From Bacteroidota bacterium (GTDB lineage: Bacteria; Bacteroidota; Bacteroidia; Bacteroidales; UBA1556): DNA of 5,327 bases. Made by a program: the position numbers and the translations under genes. Positions 1-4,828 of the stretch are shown piece after piece (the stretch's first letter is position 1; every line of letters starts with the position of its first letter). The notes under the pieces were generated by a model, which had not been told where the DNA came from, made no database searches, and saw only the letters and a list, made by a program, of their open reading frames with translations. The stretch lies in assembly GCA_003973505.1 (NCBI GenBank), contig QNXT01000151.1, forward strand, positions 1-5,327. Direction: 5' to 3'.

Positions 1-431
1 CTTGAGAAACTACCAAGCTCGTCAATGGCATTTTCAAAATACTCTTTAGGATTTGCTTGAGAATTGGCTAAATGTAAATAACAAATACCTGCATAATAAT
101 GAGCAAGGTTTCCGCTTTTAGTTGAGCCATAATTGTCAATAATTTCTAAAAATCCAGGTGCAGAATTATCACCATTCAAAGCAAGGTTAAAAGAATCTTT
201 TGCAAAATATTGCTCTGCTTGGAACATTAAGTCGTAAGCCTCTTTTTCATTAGGATCTTTAACATAGTTAAAGTATAAAATAACGGCTACAATAACAGCC
301 ATTAATCCCAATACACCATATCCTAAATTCTTCTTATTATTTTCTACAAATTGCTCAGTTTTTCCTAAAGTATCCTCTATTTGAGCAAATGTTTCATCTG
401 TTTCTTCGAATTTCTTATTATTCTTTGCCAT
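1..431 (-). CDS. Membrane-anchored tetratricopeptide-repeat protein, N-terminal part (runs off left edge)
   Basis: An open frame reads leftward from an ATG at 431-429 and is still open at the window edge, giving 143 residues without a stop. It begins MAKNNKKFEETDETF. A charged, probably helical stretch (residues about 1-35) precedes one hydrophobic segment at about 36-57 (LGYGVLGLMAVIVAVILYF). This is preceded by lysines (NNKK), so an N-in, single-pass anchor with the rest in the periplasm is the likely topology. Residues about 64-143 read like TPR helices, for example the AEQYFAKDSFNLAL and GNLAHYYAGICYLHLA stretches, the latter a typical TPR A-helix pattern. The layout resembles the anchored TPR proteins (YfgM-like) usual in Bacteroidota; these act as protein-interaction scaffolds and their precise role is unknown. 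The C-terminal part is not visible. It is divergent from the tyrosine genes and probably unrelated to them. Confidence is high for a gene and moderate for the TPR call. Confidence 0.85.
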   Translation of the reverse strand, partial: MAKNNKKFEETDETFAQIEDTLGKTEQFVENNKKNLGYGVLGLMAVIVAVILYFNYVKDPNEKEAYDLMFQAEQYFAKDSFNLALNGDNSAPGFLEIIDNYGSTKSGNLAHYYAGICYLHLANSQANPKEYFENAIDELGSFS

Positions 432-458
432 ATCTTTCTTTGTAAAATTTTGGTCGTG

Positions 459-466
459 CAAAAGTA
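459..466 (-). promoter_or_regulatory. Bacteroidota -7 promoter element for the TPR protein gene
   Basis: On the minus strand these bases read TACTTTTG, a full match to the Bacteroidota -7 consensus TAnnTTTG. The element ends 27 bases before the ATG at 431, which implies a short 5' leader of roughly 20 bases. I see no clear -33 TTG at the usual distance upstream, so the assignment rests on the -7 match and its position. Confidence 0.5.
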
Positions 467-685
467 TATTTTTTTCCTTTATAAATATAGGGAATTGTAA
501 ATAAATATTTGAAGCTGATTTACTGATTATTAAGTATTGGAATTTTGTATTTCTTTCGCAGAAAGTTACATCGCTAATATGGCAGATAATCAGCTCGGTA
601 GCCCTTATTCCAATTTTGGCTAATTGCGAAACTTCTTAAAGTGGAATACGAATCTTGTAGCTATTGCAAATAAAAAGGGCGTTAA

Positions 686-699
686 TTGGAATTTTCCAA
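686..699. repeat. Small perfect inverted repeat upstream of hmgA
   Basis: The sequence TTGGAA, TT, TTCCAA forms a perfect 6-bp inverted repeat with a 2-base spacer. It lies about 60 bases upstream of the hmgA -7 element. It could be a second binding site for a dimeric regulator, but palindromes of this size also occur by chance in AT-rich DNA. Confidence 0.35.
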
Positions 700-712
700 A
701 TATATATCATTA

Positions 713-753
713 TTCAACTTAAATAGGTAACTAAATACCTAAATAAAATTGAA
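713..753. promoter_or_regulatory. Imperfect palindrome, candidate operator of the hmgA promoter
   Basis: The core is TAGGTA (724-729), a 6-base spacer, then TACCTA (736-741), a perfect inverted repeat. Outside it, TTCAA (713-717) mirrors TTGAA (749-753), with AT-rich bases that match imperfectly between. The structure therefore spans about 41 bases and ends 6 bases before the -7 element at 760-767, covering the place where a -33 element would lie. The two core half-sites are centred 12 bases apart, about one helical turn, which suits a dimeric transcription factor. Homogentisate genes in other bacteria are controlled by dedicated regulators (for example HmgR in Pseudomonas). No regulator is encoded in this window, so the identity of any binding protein is unknown. 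Confidence 0.45.
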
Positions 754-759
754 AAGCCC

Positions 760-767
760 TATATTTG
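760..767 (+). promoter_or_regulatory. Bacteroidota -7 promoter element for hmgA
   Basis: TATATTTG matches the Bacteroidota -7 consensus TAnnTTTG fully and lies 23 bases before the ATG at 791. Transcription would start at about 772-775, leaving a short A-rich leader. No good -33 TTG is present at the expected spacing; that position is occupied by the palindrome at 713-753. The element also settles the hmgA start, because the in-frame TTG at 749 would lie upstream of the transcript. Confidence 0.6.
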
Positions 768-790
768 CCAACAACACAAAACAAATTTCT

Positions 791-1951
791 ATGTCAAGAT
801 ATCATAAGCTGGGTAAAATCCCGGTAAAACGCCATGTTACTTTTAAGAAAGAGGATGGCAGTTTGTATTTCGAACAATTAATTTCATCTGAAGGATTTGC
901 TCACGATTATTCCCTAACCTACCATCTACAACGCCCAACGCGGGTGTTGGAAATTGAAAAAGCCATTGATGTAAGTCCACAATATGTGGACAACGATTTA
1001 TTAGTAAATCGAAGTTTTGAAGGTTTTAAGGTGGAGGCGAAAGACGATTTTTTGGATAGTCGTAAAGTCGTTTTAGCCAATGATGATGTTCGTATTTCCT
1101 TGGCAGCACCACGTAAATCCATGACCGAGTATTTTTATAAAAACTCACAAGCAGGGGAGATGATTTTCGTGCATGAAGGAAGTGGCGTATTGCGCACGAT
1201 GTATGGAAACCTTCCTTTTAAGTATGGGGACCATCTGATTATTCCCAAGAGTGTGATTTATCAAATGGAATTCGATACAGAGCAAAACCGATTGTTTATC
1301 GTGGAATCCACCACACCATTCCGTTGGCCAAAGAAATATAAATCGGAGAACGGGCAGTTTTTGGAGCATTCGCCCATTTACGAACGCGATATTCGTTTAC
1401 CTGAAAATTTGGAAACCCATGATGAGTTTGGTCGATTCAAAATGATTATCAAACGTGATGATAAATTATACCCTTATACTTACGAAACACATCCTTTTGA
1501 TGTGGTAGGCTGGGATGGTTATTTTTATCCTTATGCTTTTTCCATTCATGACTTTGAGCCCATTACAGGCCGTTTGCATTTACCACCGCCCATTCACCAA
1601 ACATGGGAAACGGCAAGCTGCGTAATGTGTGCTTTCGTTCCTCGTATGTATGATTATCATCCTGAGGCCATTCCGGCACCATACAATCATGCAAATATGG
1701 ATACCGATGAGGTGTTGTACTATGTGGATGGCGATTTTATGAGTCGAAATAATATTCATAAAGGGCAAATATCCTTACACCCAATGGGCGTAGTGCATGG
1801 GCCACATCCTGGTGCTGCTGAGCGTAGTGTGGGGCAAAAAGAAACGCAGGAGTTAGCCGTGATGGTAGATACTTTTGCTCCTTTGCGCATGACCAAAGTG
1901 GCTGATGACATTGAAGTAAAAGACTACTATAAATCATGGCTCGAAGATTAA
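791..1951 (+). CDS. hmgA: Homogentisate 1,2-dioxygenase
   Basis: This Fe(II) enzyme opens the ring of homogentisate with O2 to give 4-maleylacetoacetate, a cytoplasmic step of tyrosine and phenylalanine breakdown. The 386-residue protein begins MSRYHKLGKIPVKRH, the usual HGD N-terminus, followed by the family-typical SSEGFAHDYSLTYHL region. A cupin-like stretch (GEMIFVHEGSGVL, about residues 122-134) and the signature HPFDVVGWDGYFYPYAFSIH (about 234-253) follow. Likely active-site and metal-ligand positions are His269 (PPPIHQTWE), His300 (PYNHANMD), Glu307 (DEVLYYVDG, a cupin E-x6-G motif) and His336 (VVHGPHPG). The frame is open back to a TTG at 749, but the ATG at 791 fits family length and lies downstream of the -7 element. 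It is the first gene of the cluster, 30 bases before hppD. It appears intact. Confidence 0.95.
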   Translation: MSRYHKLGKIPVKRHVTFKKEDGSLYFEQLISSEGFAHDYSLTYHLQRPTRVLEIEKAIDVSPQYVDNDLLVNRSFEGFKVEAKDDFLDSRKVVLANDDVRISLAAPRKSMTEYFYKNSQAGEMIFVHEGSGVLRTMYGNLPFKYGDHLIIPKSVIYQMEFDTEQNRLFIVESTTPFRWPKKYKSENGQFLEHSPIYERDIRLPENLETHDEFGRFKMIIKRDDKLYPYTYETHPFDVVGWDGYFYPYAFSIHDFEPITGRLHLPPPIHQTWETASCVMCAFVPRMYDYHPEAIPAPYNHANMDTDEVLYYVDGDFMSRNNIHKGQISLHPMGVVHGPHPGAAERSVGQKETQELAVMVDTFAPLRMTKVADDIEVKDYYKSWLED

Positions 1952-1981
1952 ACTAAAAAAACCAATAAAACACAAAATATT

Positions 1982-3079
1982 ATGACACAAAACACATGCT
2001 TACCTTTTAACGGAACCGATTATGTAGAATTCTATGTGGGAAATGCCAAGCAAGCAGCCCATTATTATCAATCCGCTTTTGGTTTTCAACCTGTGGCTTA
2101 TGCCGGTTTGGAAACAGGACAAAAAGACCGTACTTCCTATGTGCTTCGCCAAGATAAAATCACTTTTGTATTGACGGGGGCTATGAGTCCGGATTCACCC
2201 ATTGCCGAGCATCACAAAAAACATGGTGATGGTGTGAAAGTGATTGCCCTTTCTGTGGACGACTGTAAAGCAGTTTTTGAAGAAGCGGTTGCCCGTGGAG
2301 CAAAAGTATATCAGGAATTAAAAACTGAAGAAGATGAATTTGGCTCGGTGACAACTGCCGGAATTCATACCTACGGTGATGCAGTGCATGTTTTTGTGCA
2401 GCGCAATAATTATACAGGTGCTTTTATGCCGGGCTTTGTTGAGTGGAATCCCACTTATAAACCCGAAGATACAGGCTTGCTTTTTGTGGATCATATTGTG
2501 GGTAATGTGGATTGGGATGAAATGGATAAAACAGCCGATTTTTACCGTACCGTTTTTGGTTTCGAACAACTGATTTCATTTGATGATAAAGATATTTCAA
2601 CCGAATATACCGCATTGAAGTCAAAGGTGATGTCGAGTGATAATTTCAAAGTGAAATTCCCGATTAATGAGCCTGCCCATGGCAAAAAGAAATCGCAGAT
2701 TGAAGAGTTTTTAGATTTCTATATCGGGCCTGGACCCCAGCACGTAGCCATGGCAACCAATGACATTGAAAAAACCATTGCTGCTTTACGTAGTCGTGGA
2801 GTTGACTTTTTGGATGTACCCGACAGTTATTATGACACCGTAACCGATCGTGTGGGCACTATTGACGAGGATTTGGAAGTAATGAAAAAGCATCGCATTC
2901 TAATCGACCGTGATGATGAAGGCTATTTATTGCAGCTTTTCACTAAGCCCGTAGAAGATCGCCCAACATTTTTCTTTGAGATTATTCAGCGAAAAGGAGC
3001 AAAGTCGTTTGGAAAAGGAAACTTCAAAGCGCTATTTGAAAGCATCGAATTGGAGCAAGGAAAAAGAGGTACGCTATAA
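1982..3079 (+). CDS. hppD: 4-Hydroxyphenylpyruvate dioxygenase
   Basis: This enzyme converts 4-hydroxyphenylpyruvate to homogentisate by oxidative decarboxylation, side-chain migration and ring hydroxylation, supplying the substrate of the preceding gene product. The 365-residue protein has the two-domain vicinal oxygen chelate fold: an N-terminal domain from TDYVEFYVGNAKQAAHYY (about 12-29) and a catalytic C-terminal domain from FVDHIVGNV. The iron-binding triad is visible as His171 (VDHIVGNV), His254 (GPGPQHVAMATNDI) and Glu333 (FFFEIIQRKG). The family substrate-pocket regions FPINEPA and YLLQLFTKP and the C-terminal helix KGNFKALFESIELEQ, ending RGTL, are all present. The related hydroxymandelate synthase is the main alternative, but the homogentisate genes on both sides support HPPD. 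The start at 1982 follows an A-rich leader without Shine-Dalgarno, 30 bases after hmgA, so the two genes are probably co-transcribed. Confidence 0.96.
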   Translation: MTQNTCLPFNGTDYVEFYVGNAKQAAHYYQSAFGFQPVAYAGLETGQKDRTSYVLRQDKITFVLTGAMSPDSPIAEHHKKHGDGVKVIALSVDDCKAVFEEAVARGAKVYQELKTEEDEFGSVTTAGIHTYGDAVHVFVQRNNYTGAFMPGFVEWNPTYKPEDTGLLFVDHIVGNVDWDEMDKTADFYRTVFGFEQLISFDDKDISTEYTALKSKVMSSDNFKVKFPINEPAHGKKKSQIEEFLDFYIGPGPQHVAMATNDIEKTIAALRSRGVDFLDVPDSYYDTVTDRVGTIDEDLEVMKKHRILIDRDDEGYLLQLFTKPVEDRPTFFFEIIQRKGAKSFGKGNFKALFESIELEQGKRGTL

Positions 3080-3117
3080 AAATCCATGCAAAGATAAACT
3101 GTTGAAAAACAAATATA

Positions 3118-3257
3118 ACCCCGTAGGGAATTCTTGTTTATAGAAAAACATAAATAAAAATTAGTTTTGGCGTGCGTTTTTGCCCCGCAAAACCACGACA
3201 AAACCAAAGACGTTCATAAAAACCGAAAATCAAAAATAATTGGTTTCGCTGATTATT
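3118..3257. repeat. Tandem structured repeat, copy 1 (degenerate, lacks the middle hairpin)
   Basis: This copy starts with ACCCCGTAGGG, like the other two, but the right arm of the first palindrome is eroded (GGGAATTC instead of GGGGTGC). After TTGTTTATAG it lacks the block that forms the second hairpin in copies 2 and 3, which explains the shorter 140-base period compared with 160. The long third hairpin (3164-3204) and the conserved tail GTTCATAAAAACCGAAAATC are kept. It looks like the oldest or most damaged unit. Confidence 0.8.
3164..3204. repeat. Hairpin C of repeat copy 1
   Basis: The outer stem is GTTTTG with CAAAAC. The middle stem is CGT (3171-3173) with ACG (3195-3197). The inner stem is GTTTTTGC (3176-3183) with GCAAAAC (3187-3193), with one unpaired T, and the loop is CCC. 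The middle stem carries a G-C pair where copies 2 and 3 have A-T. Confidence 0.7.
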
Positions 3258-3270
3258 ACCCCGTAGGGGT
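3258..3270. repeat. Hairpin A of repeat copy 2
   Basis: ACCCC and GGGGT form a perfect 5-bp GC-rich stem around a GTA loop. The same 13 bases recur unchanged in copy 3 (3418-3430) and in decayed form in copy 1 (3118-3128). No T-run follows on either strand, so it is not a standard terminator. Confidence 0.7.
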
Positions 3271-3282
3271 GCTCTGTTGATA

Positions 3283-3303
3283 GCCAAGGGTAAAACCCTT
3301 GGC
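3283..3303. repeat. Hairpin B of repeat copy 2
   Basis: An 8-bp perfect stem is formed by GCCAAGGG (3283-3290) and CCCTTGGC (3296-3303) around the loop TAAAA. Compared with copy 3, pairs 1 and 5 differ on both strands, which preserves pairing (compensatory change). Confidence 0.8.
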
Positions 3304-3323
3304 AAAACAATTAATGGGACATC

Positions 3324-3367
3324 GGTTTTGGTATGCGTTTTTGCCTTGCAAAAACCATGACAAAACC
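3324..3367. repeat. Hairpin C of repeat copy 2
   Basis: The outer stem is GGTTTTG (3324-3330) with CAAAACC (3361-3367). The middle stem is TAT (3332-3334) with ATG (3357-3359), including one T-G wobble. The inner stem is GTTTTTGC (3337-3344) with GCAAAAAC (3348-3355), and the loop is CTT. Confidence 0.75.
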
Positions 3368-3417
3368 ATATAAGTTCATGAAAACCGAAAATCAAAAAAA
3401 CAGGTTTATTGAAAATA

Positions 3418-3430
3418 ACCCCGTAGGGGT
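3418..3430. repeat. Hairpin A of repeat copy 3
   Basis: This is identical to the copy 2 element: ACCCC, loop GTA, GGGGT. The perfect match marks the left boundary of each repeat unit. Confidence 0.7.
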
Positions 3431-3442
3431 GCCCTGTTTATA

Positions 3443-3463
3443 ACCACGGGTAAAACCCGTGGT
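3443..3463. repeat. Hairpin B of repeat copy 3
   Basis: An 8-bp perfect stem is formed by ACCACGGG (3443-3450) and CCCGTGGT (3456-3463) around the same TAAAA loop as in copy 2. The G-C pair at the base has become A-T and the fifth pair A-T has become C-G, both paired changes. Confidence 0.8.
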
Positions 3464-3484
3464 AAAAAATCAAAAGGATACATC

Positions 3485-3528
3485 GGTTTTGGCATGCGTT
3501 TTTGCCTCGCAAAAACCATGACAAAACC
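3485..3528. repeat. Hairpin C of repeat copy 3, in the fahA leader
   Basis: The outer stem is GGTTTTG (3485-3491) with CAAAACC (3522-3528). The middle stem is CAT (3493-3495) with ATG (3518-3520). The inner stem is GTTTTTGC (3498-3505) with GCAAAAAC (3509-3516), and the loop is CTC. The 18 pairs end 31 bases before the fahA ATG, so if the gene is transcribed from upstream the hairpin lies in the 5' flank of its coding region and could influence processing, stability or translation. Confidence 0.78.
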
Positions 3529-3559
3529 AAAATATAACAATACAAAAACAACAAACAAA

Positions 3560-4828
3560 ATGACAACAAATAAAAATCTAAAAAGCTGGATTGAAATAGA
3601 TTCAAATTCCGACTTCCCCATACAAAACATTCCCTTTGGCGTGTTCAAAACCAAATTGGGAGGTGACGCACGTTGTGCCAGTCGCATTGGTGATTACGTA
3701 ATCGACCTGAGTCAATTGGCTACCCTGGGCTATTTCGACGATTTGAAAATGGATGTGTCCGTGTTTTTCGAAGAAAAGCTAAATAGTTTTATGGCCTTGG
3801 GAAAAGAAATGACCACAGCCGTTCGCAATCGTATTGCAGAAGTGTTTAGCGTAGAAAATGAAGATTTGCAGCATAATGCCGAGAATAGAGCTTTGGTGCT
3901 TTTCAAACTGGAAGAAGTGGAAATGCTGCTTCCAGTTGAAATTGGCGATTATACCGATTTCTATTCCAGTATTGAACATGCCACCAATGTGGGTAAAATG
4001 TTCCGCGATCCTGATAATGCTTTATTGCCAAACTGGAAACATATTCCCGTAGGCTACCATGGTCGTAGTTCGTCCATAGTGGTTTCGGGGACTAATATCC
4101 ATCGTCCAAAGGGACAAGTGAAACCCAATGATGCAGAATTACCAATTTTTACCGCTTCGCGTCTTTTAGACTTTGAATTGGAAATGGCTTTTGTTACGGG
4201 TGGAAAATCAAAACTAGGCGATTCCATTTCTGTAGCGGAGGCTGATGATTATATTTTTGGAATGATGATTTTCAATGATTTATCGGCTCGCGATATTCAA
4301 AAATGGGAATACGTTCCATTGGGACCATTTCTTGGGAAAAACTTTGGTTCGGTGCTTTCTCCCTGGATTATCACCATGGAAGCCTTGGCTCCTTTCCGCG
4401 TAGCGGGACCCAAACAAGAACCCAAAGTATTGCCCTATCTTGAGTTTGAAGGCAATCGGAATTATGATATTAATTTAGAAGTGTTATTGCAGCCCGAAAA
4501 TAGTACTGCAACCAAGATTTCGCATTCCAACCATAAATATTTGTATTGGAATATGGCACAGCAATTGGCTCATCAAACCGTCAATGGTTGTAATATCAAT
4601 ACGGGTGATTTATATGCTTCGGGAACCATCAGTGGTCCTAGCGAGGATGCTTATGGATCGATGCTCGAATTGAGTTGGGGAGGTAAGAAAACCATTAAAC
4701 TCGATGATGGGGAAGAACGTAAGTTTATCAACGATCATGATACCATTATTATGAAAGCCTATGCTGAGAAGGATGGACTACGAATTGGTTTTGGTGAATG
4801 TGTAACCAAAATTTTACCAGCAAAATAA
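3560..4828 (+). CDS. fahA: Fumarylacetoacetase
   Basis: This enzyme hydrolyses 4-fumarylacetoacetate to fumarate and acetoacetate, the last step of the homogentisate pathway. The 422-residue protein is close to the human enzyme in length (419) and matches it along its length. The N-terminal SH3-like domain covers about residues 1-115. Catalytic and metal positions are Asp133 and Tyr135 (YTDFYSS), His140 (SSIEHATNVG, the catalytic base), Arg149 (MFRD), Glu206 and Glu208 (FELEMAF), Asp240 (NDLSARDIQKWEYVPLG), Lys260 (LGKNFG) and Thr356 (ASGTISGP). These correspond to human Asp126, Tyr128, His133, Arg142, Glu199, Glu201, Asp233, Lys253 and Thr350. The frame is open to ATGs at 3494 and 3518, but these lie in a repeat hairpin and add residues without family counterpart; the ATG at 3560 follows an A-rich leader and fits. 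The next gene starts immediately after its stop. Confidence 0.96.
   Translation: MTTNKNLKSWIEIDSNSDFPIQNIPFGVFKTKLGGDARCASRIGDYVIDLSQLATLGYFDDLKMDVSVFFEEKLNSFMALGKEMTTAVRNRIAEVFSVENEDLQHNAENRALVLFKLEEVEMLLPVEIGDYTDFYSSIEHATNVGKMFRDPDNALLPNWKHIPVGYHGRSSSIVVSGTNIHRPKGQVKPNDAELPIFTASRLLDFELEMAFVTGGKSKLGDSISVAEADDYIFGMMIFNDLSARDIQKWEYVPLGPFLGKNFGSVLSPWIITMEALAPFRVAGPKQEPKVLPYLEFEGNRNYDINLEVLLQPENSTATKISHSNHKYLYWNMAQQLAHQTVNGCNINTGDLYASGTISGPSEDAYGSMLELSWGGKKTIKLDDGEERKFINDHDTIIMKAYAEKDGLRIGFGECVTKILPAK

Larger units (their letters stand above)
432..790. other. Divergent intergenic region between the TPR gene and hmgA
   Basis: This 359-base AT-rich stretch separates two genes that point away from each other. 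It holds one outward -7 element on each side (459-466 minus, 760-767 plus), a small palindrome at 686-699 and a larger imperfect palindrome at 713-753. The middle part (about 500-680) contains no convincing reading frame, RNA gene or terminator. A 5-bp stem at 553-565 (CTTTC, loop GCA, GAAAG) is too weak to interpret. Regulation of the tyrosine genes is most likely exerted here. Confidence 0.7.
3258..3417. repeat. Tandem structured repeat, copy 2 (complete unit)
   Basis: This is the most complete unit, 160 bases. It contains hairpin A (3258-3270), hairpin B (3283-3303), hairpin C (3324-3367), then the tail GTTCATGAAAACCGAAAATC shared with copy 1. It is followed directly by copy 3. High similarity to copy 3 over the first 110 bases suggests relatively recent duplication or active conservation. 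Confidence 0.85.
3418..3528. repeat. Tandem structured repeat, copy 3 (tail missing, adjacent to fahA)
   Basis: This copy has all three hairpins (A 3418-3430, B 3443-3463, C 3485-3528) but loses similarity to the other copies right after hairpin C, so the tail with AAAACCGAAAATC is absent. The A-rich fahA leader begins there. The ATGs at 3494 and 3518 inside hairpin C are in frame with fahA but are parts of the repeat and unlikely to be starts. Confidence 0.85.
3080..3559. other. Long intergenic gap in the operon, filled by a repeat array
   Basis: This 480-base gap separates hppD from fahA. Bases 3080-3117 are plain AT-rich sequence, 3118-3528 hold three tandem copies of a structured repeat, and 3529-3559 form the A-rich leader of fahA (translation initiation region without Shine-Dalgarno). 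I see no convincing plus-strand -7 element and no hairpin followed by a T-run, so neither a separate fahA promoter nor a terminator after hppD can be assigned. Minus-strand frames across the gap (for example 3138-3395 and 3406-3687) read through repeat hairpins in different frames and are not credible genes. Confidence 0.75.

Noticed and set aside
553..565. Small hairpin CTTTC-GCA-GAAAG in the intergenic region
   Set aside because: A 5-bp stem of this kind is common by chance and has no linked signal.
579..623. Short plus-strand reading frame of 14 codons in the divergent intergenic region
   Set aside because: It is too short, has no promoter or leader support and encodes nothing recognisable.
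3089..3096. Minus-strand -7 promoter match (TATCTTTG) just after hppD, possibly driving antisense RNA
   Set aside because: There is no -33 element at the right distance and no gene in that direction; an 8-base match with two free positions is expected by chance in AT-rich DNA.
3258..3303. Rho-independent terminator after hppD
   Set aside because: The stems are GC-rich but neither strand has a T-run following the hairpin.
3138..3395. Minus-strand reading frame of about 85 codons across repeat copies 1 and 2
   Set aside because: It reads through the same hairpin in different frames (a one-base difference in the A-run shifts copy 1 against copy 2), so the protein sequence is not conserved between copies while base pairing is.
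3118..3528. CRISPR array
   Set aside because: The repeats are 140-160 bases long with similar sequence throughout, not short identical repeats separated by unique spacers, and no cas genes are visible.
3406..3687. Minus-strand reading frame of about 93 codons covering repeat copy 3 and the start of fahA
   Set aside because: Half of it is antisense to the well-supported fahA coding sequence and the rest is hairpin sequence; it has no recognisable domain.
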